From: Dicyema japonicum
Taxonomy: Eukaryota > Dicyemida > Rhombozoa > Dicyemidae
Length of the DNA stretch: 64,000 bases
Reading direction: 5' to 3'
Assembly: GCA_011109175.1 (NCBI GenBank)
Contig: RDEW01000012.1
Location: 341,693 to 405,692, forward strand
In this document: piece by piece, positions 1 through 9,275 of the stretch
How the letters are laid out: each line of letters opens with the position of its first letter
Position numbering within the stretch: position 1 is the first letter of the stretch
Made by a program: the position numbers and the translations under genes
The notes under the pieces: model-generated
What the model was told of the DNA's origin: nothing
Seen by the model: only the letters and a program-made list of their open reading frames with translations
Database searches by the model: none

Positions 1-239
1 CAAAAGGACATACACACAAGAAAAAGAAAAAAACAAAGAAGCAAAGAACATTCCTTGGTTCTACTTCTACGATTAGTTATAATAACTGTTCTTTACTTAA
101 ATAAAGTGTGTGTTCTGCACGAGCGAAACCCTAGGCGTGCTTACGGCAACGCGGTTGTGCTTAATTATAATAATTAGCACTTTCACGAGAGCCATAATAT
201 TTATAGCCCCGCATGTGCAGCAAAAAATATAAGAGAATT

Positions 240-606
240 AGTTAGGTTGCTCCAAGCTCTTCTGTTCTTTGCTAGGTCCCTCAGTGATCCAGATCGTCAC
301 CAGATGCCAATGTTTTCTTCACGGCTTTCAGATCGTTTTATAGAACGACCGGGAGGGTAGTTCTCGGTCTTCCACGAAAGCGTTTTACATTGGAGAAGTA
401 GTAATCTTCCATTGCGATGTTCGGAGGGATATCGGGTCAAACCTCAGGACGTGTCCAAAAAGTCTCCAACGAGAGCTAATGATCTCGTGGCTTAATGGTA
501 TACAGTCACACTTATTGTACAGTCCATTCCACGAGATCTTGGATAGCCAGGACATTCCAGTTATGTTTCTTAGATGATTCCTGTGAAATGAGTCTAGCCT
601 CTCCAA
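240..606 (-). pseudogene. D1 C-terminal domain remnant
   Basis: The segment carries the family-D tail: MERLDSFHRNHLR, then SSRWRLFGHVLR. Further downstream come fragments of the GRPRTTL block and the final DLAKNRRAW-type segment out of frame near 250-345. It matches the C-termini at 13314-13793 and 8953-9225. It lies directly downstream of the RT ORF with a frame change at about 600. Confidence 0.65.
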
Positions 607-1574
607 TTCTTCTTTAGAGGTGGCCCAGGTCCCAGAGTTGTATAGTAGATTGGTTTGAAGAAGGTGTCGTATAACATAATCCTTTGTTTTATGTTATATC
701 CTTTCCGTTTTAGCCAAAAATTTTTTAGCCTGTGTAATGCCGCATTTGCTAATATTTTTTTCCGTATGATGTCTCCGCTATCTCCTAGTAGAGAGCCAAG
801 TTTCTTTATGTGTCTCCATTTCTCTTCGAGTGAGTTATCCATTAGTCTTATTTCTGTTTGTTCTGTTTTTTCCCTGTTCACGGTGAGAAACCATTTCCCA
901 AGTATATCTGGTACTTTTTCTAGTACATGCTCCAGTAGTTCTTTGTCTTCAGAAATTAGGTCGACGTCATCAGCATAAATCACTTCTATTTTTCCTTGGT
1001 ATAATGGTCTCAGTTCCCTCATAGAGGCCTCCAAGTATATTGTGAATAGTAGGGGAGAGAGGGAGTCTCCTTGAAGAGTGGCTGTGTTTGTTTCAAATTT
1101 TCTTGAGTAGGTTTTTCCAACTCTCACAAGGAGCTCTGAGTTAGATAGAAGGATTTGAATCATTCTTAGACTCGATTCGTCAATACACCCTGCCAGCACT
1201 GTCATCAATTTTTTCCTGTTAACCGAGTCAAAGGCTTTTGATTGATCTATTCCCAGAATGTGGATGGCATTGCAATATCTTTGATGTGTTGCACATCTCC
1301 ATCTGTGACTCCAGACTGCATCAGCTGTTAATCTTCCTTCTCTGAACCCACTTTGACATTCGGGTAGGTATTCATAGGCGGGTCCTTTTATTCGTTCCAA
1401 TACAATGTTAGCTAAGACTTTCCGTAGAGAATTTGATAATATAATAGGTCGTAAGTTTTCAACCGGTCCTTTGGGTTTATTGGGTTTTTGTATAGGTATT
1501 AGTAATCCCGTTCCCAGGGGCAAGGTTGAGTTAGTTGAAAACATTTCATTTAGTAGTGTAGCGACTTTTTTCAA
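594..1574 (-). pseudogene. D1 reverse transcriptase core
   Basis: About 326 residues are open on the minus strand. The RT blocks are in order: IQKPNKPKG and LRPIILSN (fingers), QSGFREGR, GIDQSKAFDSVN (palm A), LQGDSLSPLLF (motif B) and YADDVDL (catalytic motif C), then the thumb block FLTVNREKTE. Motif B has LQG where PQG is usual. The tail runs out of frame near 600, and the C-terminal GHVLR region continues at 240-606 in another frame. It is a retrotransposon remnant, not a host gene. Confidence 0.85.
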
Positions 1575-1997
1575 AAAGGGGGTCAGGCCGTATTTCAGTA
1601 GTCAGGGCTTCTGTTATTTTTTAATTTTTGACATGCTGTTTTTACTTCCAAAATTGTAATTGGTTCTTTTAAGGGTCTAGGCTTTCCTTTGAATGGGAGA
1701 TTGCTGTAGTCACACCTCCGCTTACTCTTCAGTATTGTAATTCTTGCCATTTTTGTCTTTGATGATTATTCTTTCTTTCCGGTTTGTGTGGCGGAGTAAA
1801 CGAGCGGTCATATAAATTTGTGAATTATCTTTAGTTTGGATACTTCATTGATTTTGCGAAGTAGTTCTTCTTGGTGCAGTGTCTTGTTCAGTCTCCTGAT
1901 TTTTCTACGGATTTGGTCCCTCTGCCCCTGAAGGACTTTTCTCTTGTTATAGTCTTTTTCGTTAGTTTTTTTGTATGGATTTCTTTTAACTCCTTTG

Positions 1998-2656
1998 CTA
2001 CTTCTTTACTAGTTCTGTATGTATCGTCCGACTCTTACTGGCCATCTCCCGCGTGCCGAGGTACTGGCTTGCTGCTTCGTTTATTATATACTTTGTGTGA
2101 TCCCATGAAATTCCTACTGTTGGGTCCTTCAAATGAGAGCAGATGTATTTTTGGTAATTTTGACTGTCTGGATGAGAGATCAGTTTTCCAGTTGTGTATC
2201 CATTTCTTGTATTCTCATTATTATTGTTTTTATGTTTGATACCATGTTTCGCCAGGCTGAATGTGACAATAACCATTCTGTGATCGCTGTTGTTGAACAT
2301 TCGTATGAGCGTGCGTTTATGTATATAGGGACTAGTTTTCCATCTGGGTTTCTTCGTTCGCCCATCCAAGTGAGAGAATGCGGTGTTGCACAAGAACAGT
2401 TTGTTTGCTGTGCAGAAATGGCCAAATATGGTCCCAGGCAAAGTTTCTTTTCCCACGTCCGTGTCTTCCCATGAAAATATATTCTGAGTTTTTTTTGTTC
2501 CGATTTTCGCATTCAGATCACCAGCAATGAATATAAGTGAGGACGACTCATATTCATTATACGTCTTTGATAATGCTGAGTAGAATTCATCCAGTTCGGT
2601 CGGGTTTTTTGCCACTCTTCCACAGTGTGGTGCATATACATTTATAATCGTTAGTG
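1998..2656 (-). pseudogene. D1 endonuclease C-terminal part
   Basis: This part opens with the NVYAPHCG block and carries FIAGDLNAKIG and NNSDHRM. These are the Asn/Asp and Ser-Asp-His catalytic motifs of APE-type endonucleases. The open frame continues upstream into B1 sequence (up to 2993), but those residues belong to the B1 zinc/RLE domain, so that long ORF is an artificial fusion across the insertion junction. It is followed on the minus strand by a linker and the RT. Confidence 0.7.
2646..2656. repeat. Target-site duplication of B1, left copy
   Basis: The 11 bases aatcgttagtg lie directly left of B1 and recur directly after its poly-A tail at 5708-5718. The first two A residues are ambiguous on the right because they could belong to the poly-A. 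Confidence 0.85.
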
Positions 2657-3229
2657 CCTTGTGTCTAGCGAATCGACCTGCGCTTTTTCGACAAGAAAGG
2701 GCATGATGTCCATAGCAGTCGACCTTCCGGCCGCATCGGCACTCATGGGGTTGACAAACTTTCAATCCAAGTCTGATGGAGACTCCGGTGCGGACCGTTT
2801 CATCGTCTAGGTGAGTTCCCACGTTTCCAATTGGTAGGGCATTGATCCAAGCCCCGCTCCACTCGCATCTTGCAGTTAAAAGACAGGCTCGTCGGTGTTG
2901 GTTAGATATTTTCAAAAGCCTCTCGTATTTATCCTCGCAAACAGACTCATAAAGGTCTCTCTGCCCGAGTTGTTTGACTTTAGGGTGTACCAAATCTTCG
3001 ATCTTGACGACTCTGATGGGAGCTGGAGAATCATCATGATCAAATTCTGATTGGAGTCCAATGAGGATTGATATGCCGGGTGTGCCAAATCAGATGGTGA
3101 GAGAATTCCGAGTCCACCAAAGCGAACGGGCAAGGTTGCTTGTTCCCATCCTTGTTCGTCGAATTCGACATTAGTAATACGTTCGGTTGTAGACCGGAAT
3201 AGGGAGTCAATCGCCCCGAGTTGTTGCAT
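2657..3229 (-). pseudogene. B1 post-RT region up to CCHC zinc motif
   Basis: Two frames cover the region after the RT: VRFGGLGI, then the KQLGQRDLYE segment, then HRRACLLTARCEWSGAW and the CCHC motif [15 protein letters not shown]. The reading breaks off in the RHKA segment exactly at the B1 edge (2657) and resumes on the plus strand at 5121. The CCHC motif with RHxxIN after it opens a restriction-like endonuclease domain. Confidence 0.75.
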
Positions 3230-3292
3230 TTTCAGGTAACATGGAGCCCCTCGAAGGACGTAATTTAATTTCTGCGTGGATAAAGCGTTTCT

Positions 3293-4655
3293 TCATGAGA
3301 AAAAGAGAGGTATGTGCATCCAGCATCCCAAGGCGTAAAAAAGTTTTCTTAGTTTCTGTTCTTTAGCCAACAGAGTGTCGTTAATTCCAGTTTCAGCCAG
3401 AGGGCATCCAAGTATTTCCAAATGATCCGGCTTGATTTCCGATATTTTAGGAATAATCCCCCGAAACTGTAATAGGATCCGATTCCATTCATATCGGGAG
3501 AATCCATAATTAACAATTTCGCATTTGGTTGCGTTTAGCTTTAAACCAAGCGTATCCAATTGTGTTTGTAATCTCTGTAGACAGTCATATACATTGTTAA
3601 GGATGACCTCCCAGGGTGCAATCATCCAAATACCACACGTTCAGCGGAGTAGTAAGGCATCTCATGACACGGTCGACACCGAGGCAGAACAATGCCGGTC
3701 CTAGTGGGTCTCCTTGTTGAACCCCACGACGAGGGAATGAAGTATTTCCCATGTACAAGACTGGACGGTTTTCCATACGAACAATGAACATAATTATATA
3801 TAGACGGGTAATGGGTAAGACAATCTTCCAAAATTACATCGCGCCGTATGGTATTGAAGGCGTTTTTTATGTCAATCTTGAGGACCACACAAGGCATGTT
3901 CGTTCTGTTTCCAGTAAACATCCGAACGGCATGAACCGCCGCCTCACATCCACCAGGAGTACCGACCCCTACTTGGGTTGGTCGCAGTTGTTTGACAAGC
4001 ATCGGAAGGATTGCTCTGCTAGCAAGTTTAGAAGCCAGTCGACGAAAAACAAACCCAACAGCAATAGGACGAATTCCTCCTCCACATTTATCAAAGGCAA
4101 TTAACTTGGCGGAAAACATAATATGACGGATTGCTTCTGGTAATCTTCCGGAAAGCATTCTGTTGATTAACCTCGTTATAGCCGATAATAGCCGAACACC
4201 AGAGTTCCCCGTATTCTGATCAATTAAGTCTTTTAGGTGTCCTGGACGGAGTCCGTCGAGTCCGCCACTGCTGCTCGGGGCGAATGAGAGGATCGCATCT
4301 TTCACGTCCCCCTCAGAAATAATCAGACTAGGTAATTCTCCAGAGCAAGTAGGGATCTGCTCGTCCACTGGCGGACCAGGATGTCGTTCAACCAGTGCAT
4401 CGTAGGAGTGTTCAGTTGGCTCAATTAGACGGTTATGCTCTTCTAGAGTCCTCACGGCGGCCCGGACTCCACCTTCAGATAGTTTGCGATGTATCGCTCT
4501 TCCAATCTTTGTGTTTCTGAGGCATGGTTCTCGTGGTTTGAGGGCTTGAAGGTATATTCTCGGGAGTCACTGAACAAATTTCCAGAAGAAAACAAGCAAA
4601 TATTTTCCTTTACAATAGACGTGAGCGATTCCTGATCTTTCCTCTTCTGACAGGG
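3293..4655 (-). pseudogene. B1 reverse transcriptase (YLDD type)
   Basis: Three overlapping frames make one RT. The first (4455-3622) has LRPGHLKDL, GGGIRPIAVG, VGTPGGCEAAVHA and LKIDIKNAFNTI (palm A). The second (3791-3597) has GVQQGDPLGPALF (motif B) and VWYLDDCTLGG (catalytic motif C). The third (3625-3293) is the thumb with GLKLNATKCEI. The IRPIAVG and YLDD signatures mark a family distinct from D, C and E. At least two frameshifts separate the pieces. Confidence 0.8.
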
Positions 4656-5098
4656 CATACATAGCGTGTATGGTGCAAAGTAGAATAATCGTGTCCAATC
4701 ACTGGGTCAGTCGAAGAAATTGCCCTTTCAATACAATCGTGTAAACAGTCGGCGGCAGGAACACGGGCTGCTTTTGGAATTTTGATCATGATCCTTCGTG
4801 TAGATGCCAGGTTTGCAATTGATTCAAGGGTTTTCTGGTAATCTATTGGTATTCGTTCAGGTGAATTAGGTGGAGTCGATGGTGCTTTCGTCCCAGGAAG
4901 GAGGCATGCCTGGCAACACCAGTTGGTAATGGTGGTAAGGGCTTTTTTGGTCATTCCAACACATGACATGTGAAAAAACGACGAACAAACGACACAACAT
5001 ATCAGCCGCTTTCTTTTGTTAATTTTATTGCAAAATTCACAAAGCTCTTCTCTTTTGTCGATCTTGTGCATATCGCTTCTGGTTACTTCTTTTCTCAA
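4610..5098 (-). pseudogene. B1 N-terminal PHD zinc finger region
   Basis: The minus strand encodes a Cys4-His-Cys3 PHD-type finger: CEFC, then CCVVC, FHMSC and WCCQAC with PHD spacing. A Ser/Pro-rich linker and a basic segment follow. The in-frame codon at 5098 is TTG; the first true ATG lies a few codons later (before HKIDKREEL), so the 5' end may be slightly truncated. A frame change at about 4610-4658 leads to the next segment. PHD fingers usually bind histone tails, which in a retroelement could bias target choice; that is inference. Confidence 0.7.
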
Positions 5099-5120
5099 TT
5101 ACACCCACACCACACCACGG

Positions 5121-5617
5121 AAGGTCGACTGCTATGGACATCATGCCCTTTCTTGTCGAAAAAGCGCAGGTCGATTCGCTAGACACAAGGCTATAAATGA
5201 AGTGGTGAAGCGCGCCCTCGAGTTGGCGGATACCCATCCATTCTAGAGCCAACGGGCTTGAGTAGGGATGATGGGAAGCGACCCGATGGAATTACTGTCT
5301 TCCCCTTCTCTCGGGGCAAATGCTTAATTTGGGATGCTGCCTGTACTGACAGCTTTTCCCAGTCGAAACTTTTGAGGTCGGCAATGAAAGCGGGAGAGGC
5401 CGCCCGTTTATATGAAAACTCAAAGATAAAGAAATACAGCAGCCTCATAAACCGTTTTCATATACAGCCAGTGGTCGTCGAGACGAGCGGAGTCTTTGGC
5501 CCCAAGACGGTCTCTTTCCTTAGAGCACTTGGGTGTCTATTGACCAAAGCCTCGAGGGAGCGTCGGAAACCGAGTGGCTTTTCCAAAGGATATCCCTGGC
5601 ACAGTAGTCAGAGGTAA
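5121..5617 (+). pseudogene. B1 restriction-like endonuclease, C-terminal
   Basis: The plus strand begins again at the CCHC motif and continues [13 protein letters not shown], then after one frameshift [27 protein letters not shown] and KIKKYSSL. The PD...WD...K-KY pattern fits the restriction-like endonucleases of R2/NeSL-type elements. The C-terminus ends near 5617. A short 3' UTR with a repeated ttattgttataaataaat motif and a poly-A of more than 20 A (5681-5709) follows. Confidence 0.75.
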
Positions 5618-5677
5618 CAGCCACTCGATCATATCCGCTGGACTTTAGAACGATTTTATTGTTATAAATAAATTTCT

Positions 5678-5707
<30 letters not shown>

Positions 5708-5709
<2 letters not shown>

Positions 5710-5718
5710 TCGTTAGTG
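5708..5718. repeat. Target-site duplication of B1, right copy
   Basis: The sequence aatcgttagtg follows the poly-A and matches 2646-2656. Family D1 coding sequence resumes on its far side. Confidence 0.85.
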
Positions 5719-6055
5719 TATTTTTTAGGGGAACATTGATTGTTCAAGTGGATCTGTATTACGCAGATCCTGTCATTCACCCGCCAAATGCGACTGATGT
5801 CAGATAATAGTTTTCTGTGAATGGCGAATCCTAAACCACTGGGTAGGTATATTAGTCGATATCTTCCGTGGTTTTCATCGAGATAGTACGTAATTTTCGT
5901 CTCTTGTATACAGCCAATAGAAACGTTATATCTTTCTAGGTCATCACAGAGAGTATTTCTTGACTGAGGCTTAGATATTCCTCTAGCATTGAACGTAAGA
6001 AACTTTAGGGCAAATTCTCTTGTATCTTCTGCTTTCTAGACATTTTTCTTAACCG
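5719..6055 (-). pseudogene. D1 endonuclease N-terminal part
   Basis: The minus strand reads as the start of an AP-type endonuclease. It has a FNARGIS start motif (compare FNVRGL in D5 at 60404), then a CIQETK block carrying the catalytic Glu, then a GLGFAIHR segment. The reading frame runs to the B1 insertion point. It continues after B1 at 2656 with the NVYAP block, one frame off near a run of A residues, so the ORF was already broken or drifted later. Its role in the family is to nick target DNA for target-primed reverse transcription. Confidence 0.7.
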
Positions 6056-6116
6056 TTGTACAGAGAAGAAACGAGGCACGTCACCACTTTAGCAATGAAT
6101 ATAAGTGATCCCTGAG

Positions 6117-6415
6117 TTATAAATAAACAAGTAACGGAGGCAAGACGGAATCTGTTTGGCCCTCTTCTGAGAATAGACACAAACACGAAATATCCCTATC
6201 CAAGACTACTTTCTGGAACAGTGGAAAATTCCGTAGACATCCGGGTATAAAATTAAGAAAAGTTATCAGTGGGAATTTGAAGCCTGTGGAAAGACACTTA
6301 GAAAAAAGACTTTGGTGGTCAGAGAAATCAAACAGAGGAGGATGGAAGCGGTTAGTAGGCAAACACACCAATATGGTCTATATGGATGCGTTTCTCATAC
6401 TAACTTGTTATAAAT
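6117..6415 (+). pseudogene. Family D C-terminal fragment
   Basis: With one frameshift the plus strand reads RNLFGPLLRIDTNT, then FRRHPGIKLRKVISG and NRGGWKRLV. This is the family-D tail, as in LRMDRNTP, FRGRPRITL and NRGNWKRLT at 13314-13793. It is 5' truncated, diverged and opposite in orientation to D1. Confidence 0.5.
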
Positions 6416-7118
6416 AGCAGTCACATAGATCTGTAGTTTAAGCATTACCTAGTGCTGTAATTACCACGTGGCAATTTAGACAAACTTATGAAAATATTTT
6501 CCAGGAAAAGATCATTTTTAAAACTGCTTTTTAATTATTAGAATCCAAGACCACCGAGAAAAATGTTAATAATTCCCGAGTGATCTTGAAGTGTCCTAAC
6601 TTAGTTTAAATTCTCACTGATTATGTGTTATAATCTCATGAATTATTGAATTAACGTTAATACAATTGAATAGTAATTGGAGCATTTAATATTAAGGGTA
6701 GTCTTGGGCAGACTGTTTCCCCCTATTAATTAATGATCCCATTCCTACCATACAACTATTAAAATTGATAAATCTGGCAGCTTAGTTATTGACCCCGACC
6801 TCGCTACATATAGGAGGCCGGCTGTCCTCAGGCGCACAGCAGCTAGTGTTGGACGCTTCCACAGGTCTCTGATATTCACCGGAAATCCTGGGCATGAGAA
6901 AACTTTTAAAAGAATCAATGATAACTGGTCCGAAAAAGGAAGCCAAAAGCACGATTCGTCTTTTAGGGGGAAGTTTCGAGAGCGTAGTTGTTATAGAGTC
7001 CTCCTTTTTTTCTGTCTAGTGCAGCTTATTTGTGGAAATAAGGTGGTCGTTTTATAACGCCGATTGACGAATGATTTTTAACTTCTGAATGGCGTAAACA
7101 ACAGCGGTAAGGAATATT
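6416..7118. other. Intergenic, upstream of the nuclear receptor
   Basis: AT-rich sequence with short ORFs only and no recognised element. It must contain the promoter of the gene that starts at 7119, but I see no clear motif. Confidence 0.4.
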
Positions 7119-8304
7119 ATGCTAAACAAATCAAGTTTTTACTTTGATAAATTCAGATCGAGTTTATTTTAACATCTTCTGTATGGTTTGTGGGGACAAC
7201 TCTTCTGGGAGGCACTATGGGATTTTTGCATGTGACGGGTTGTTTGCTGTTAATATTTAGATGTGCCGGATTTTTCAAGGTAAGGATGACTTTGACTTTA
7301 AGCGTTCTATCCGTAAAAACTGCAAATATTGCTGTAAGACTAGGAATCACAAATGTCCGATTGGGAGGGAAAACAGGAATCGGTGTCGTTCATGCAGACT
7401 TAAACGCTGTCTGGAAGTGGGAATGTTGGTGAAAGGTAGGAATTATTAAAAGCGAAATATTATGCAGGAAATATCACGCTGTTGTAGTGGTAGAGTTGAC
7501 ATGGAGAATGATGAGATTGCTAACGTGTCATCATAATTGCGGTTTATCTGATTTTGGAATTGTCTTGCATAGGACAATCATTTTAAGTGCACTTTGAGCC
7601 AATCTTTCCTTGTCATTTACTAATATGTGTCACAACATTTGTAGCTGTACAGAATGAGAGAGGACCGAGAACTCCAAAAATGTGGAATCACCAGGAACCA
7701 AGCTTGGAAACTCACTCAAACAGTGACTCTACCAATTCAACCGAAAGTATTAACCAAATAGAATGCAAAGCTGACATTATAAATGTACTTTTTGCTGACA
7801 GTTTAGTTTATTAACAATCTCCCAATCTTCCTGCATTCGGACAGACTACCTTCTGACCTCATTAATTTCTTCATTCAAAGGATATCAAAGATCACTTCCA
7901 TTCACACTTTTATGAGTCTCTCTAATGAGGATCAGAGACTTTTAGTATTCAACAGACATTTTGCCATTTTCACCCTCTGTGCTGCTGATATGAAGATATT
8001 TATCCCAAAAGACTCATTCCCAGAGGAGGCTGACAAAATCAATGGCCAAATCCAGCGATACATCGACCTGTCCCTAAGTCCTGATGAATTCAAGTTTGTA
8101 TACCCAATAGTCTTCTACGGTACTGTCATATGTCTCATAACAGAAGATCACGAAATGAAGAGAATGGTCGGGAAAATTCAAATAAAACTTCTCTATTTGA
8201 GTTTGATGGCTGGATTTATGAGACACCTCAGTTTCTTCTATCCCAAACCGACTGAGAGACTAAATCAGATTATAAATTGTTTGACGAATTGTGTTAAAAT
8301 GTGA
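7119..8304 (+). CDS. NR2E (tll/TLX-like): Nuclear receptor, NR2E (tailless/TLX) type
   Basis: Ligand-type transcription factor acting in the nucleus. Six exons join to 295 codons: 7119-7134, 7157-7238, 7261-7279, 7303-7435, 7645-7784 and 7807-8304. Introns are 22, 22, 23, 209 and 22 nt, all GT...AG. The DNA-binding domain (about residues 14-80) has CMVCGD, GRHYGIFACDG, the P-box CDGCAGFFKR and CRSCRLKRC. AVQNERGPR follows with the spacing of TLX/tailless, and CDGCAGFFKR is the tailless-type P-box. The ligand-binding domain (about residues 131-295) has the signature TFMSLSNEDQRLLVF and FTLCAAD. The C-terminus is short and no clear AF-2 helix is visible. The ATG was chosen because the first 22-nt intron joins it in frame. 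Neighbours are intergenic DNA and an NDUFB1-like gene on the other strand. Confidence 0.85.
7436..7644 (+). other. Long intron of the nuclear receptor gene
   Basis: A 209-nt GT...AG intron splits the codon for Ala in LVKAVQNERGPR. It is about nine times longer than every other intron resolved in this window. No element or RNA gene is recognisable in it. Confidence 0.75.
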
Positions 8305-8392
8305 TTTTTAGCAATTATGTAGACTGTCATTAATAATACTAAGAATTTCCCTCCACCACTTGTATGCCCACTAAAGCGGCAATAAATTCTCG

Positions 8393-8611
8393 TTAGAAGC
8401 AGAAGGTTAATGCGATGACGTCAACCAATGAACTAAATGTCACTTCGCTTAAAATGGATGAAAGCTCGTGTCTTCCTTCTTCCATGGGCATATGAGAGGT
8501 GACCACGCAGGGGACATCAGAAACCGTAAGTTTTGAACAAAGAAAATGTCGGATGCACTTAGGATCCGGGTTATACTCCCGTCCAGCTAAAATGATAGAC
8601 AAGAATGACAC
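8393..8611 (-). CDS. Small unidentified ORF
   Basis: 72 codons are open on the minus strand, with a hydrophilic centre (GREYNPDPK, then two Cys) and a hydrophobic C-terminus. A possible 25-nt intron (ending in tttag) lies just inside the apparent start, so this could be a last exon. I do not recognise the family. It lies between the nuclear receptor and the NDUFB1-like gene, in the same orientation as the latter. Confidence 0.25.
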   Translation of the reverse strand: MSFLSIILAGREYNPDPKCIRHFLCSKLTVSDVPCVVTSHMPMEEGRHELSSILSEVTFSSLVDVIALTFCF

Positions 8612-8650
8612 GTGATATAACGAGAGATAGTATTAATATTGTTAATTAAT

Positions 8651-8845
8651 TTAAGACTCGTCACGACCACCGTAAAGTTGGGATTTATTGCGAAATCGTT
8701 CAAATTCAGGACCTGATAAATATATTTGTTGAAGTTTGAATAGTCCATAGGGAATGCCGATTACTGCTGGAATAAGAAAAGCACCTGTGCTTTTTAGAAA
8801 CATTAAGCAATATTCTAATCTTCCATAACGAAAGGGAGATACCAT
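8651..8845 (-). CDS. NDUFB1: NDUFB1-like complex I accessory subunit
   Basis: 64 codons in one exon. One central hydrophobic segment (about residues 14-33) is followed by a charged tail with FERFRNKSQLYG. NDUFB1 proteins (about 58 residues) have one membrane segment and a tail with FRNKSxL followed by an aromatic residue, so both size and motif fit. The protein would sit in the inner mitochondrial membrane arm of NADH dehydrogenase. The match rests mainly on the FRNKS block, so it is not certain. Confidence 0.55.
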   Translation of the reverse strand: MVSPFRYGRLEYCLMFLKSTGAFLIPAVIGIPYGLFKLQQIYLSGPEFERFRNKSQLYGGRDES

Positions 8846-8952
8846 TTCTATATAATTTAATTAAAGATACCAACAAGAACGAAATTCTAAATTTATTTTT
8901 AAAATAATTTTTTATTTTATTAACTCAAAAAAGCGTTTATATTATTAAATCA

Positions 8953-9275
8953 TTGTGTCGGGATCCTGAGACAGATTTTTTTAACGCAAAAACTGGACTC
9001 GATATCCTCCCGAATATCGCAATGGAAGATTACTACTCCTCCAATGTAAAACTCTTTTGTGGAAGACCGAGAATTACCCTCCCGGTCGTTTTACAAATCG
9101 ATCTGATAGCCGTGAAAAAAACATTGGGATATGGTGACGATCTGGACTCACTAGCGAATAACAGAAGAGTTTGGAGCAAGCTAACTAATTCTCTTATATT
9201 TTTTGCTGCACATACGGGGCTATAAATATTATGGCTCTTGTGAAAGTACTAATAATAATAACTAACAGTAAATAA
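8953..9275 (+). pseudogene. D6: family D 3' end
   Basis: 5'-truncated family-D element. The C-terminal tail reads ILPNIAMEDYY, GRPRITLPVVL, then DDLDSLANNRRVW. The 3' UTR (ttttttgctgcacat...ggggctataaatatt) is shared with the D1 3' end in reverse orientation at 174-240. It ends in a short taa-rich tail directly before C1. Confidence 0.7.

Larger units (their letters stand above)
2657..5707. mobile_element. B1: PHD/RT/RLE retrotransposon with inverted 5' part
   Basis: This is a near-complete non-LTR element in two opposed pieces. The 5' and middle part (PHD finger, RT, zinc region) reads on the minus strand from about 5105 down to 2657. The 3' part (CCHC and restriction-like endonuclease, 3' UTR, poly-A) reads on the plus strand from about 5120 to 5707. 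The two pieces share about 75 bp in opposite orientation (2657-2731 versus 5121-5195). A low-complexity cacc stretch fills the junction. An 11-bp duplication flanks the whole unit and it sits inside the D1 endonuclease. This is the structure expected from twin priming during integration. Confidence 0.85.
165..6075 (-). mobile_element. D1: AP-endonuclease/RT LINE, broken by nested B1
   Basis: This is a minus-strand non-LTR retrotransposon. The 5' end lies near 6075 and the 3' end near 165. In order on the minus strand I read the endonuclease N-half (5719-6055, with a QETK motif), the endonuclease C-half (about 1998-2656, with GDLNAK and SDH motifs), a linker, the RT (594-1574, with YADD) and a C-terminal tail of the RLFGHVLR type (about 240-606). 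Element B1 (2657-5707) splits the endonuclease, and removing it rejoins the two halves. The 3' UTR next to 174-240 matches the one after the 3' fragment at 8953-9230, which supports the boundary. Several frameshifts make it inactive. The family resembles RTE/craniofacial-development-protein-2-like elements; the exact clade is uncertain. Confidence 0.8.

Noticed and set aside
1998-2993. 331-codon ORF as a single gene
   Set aside because: It crosses the B1/D1 insertion junction at 2656/2657 and fuses parts of two elements by chance.
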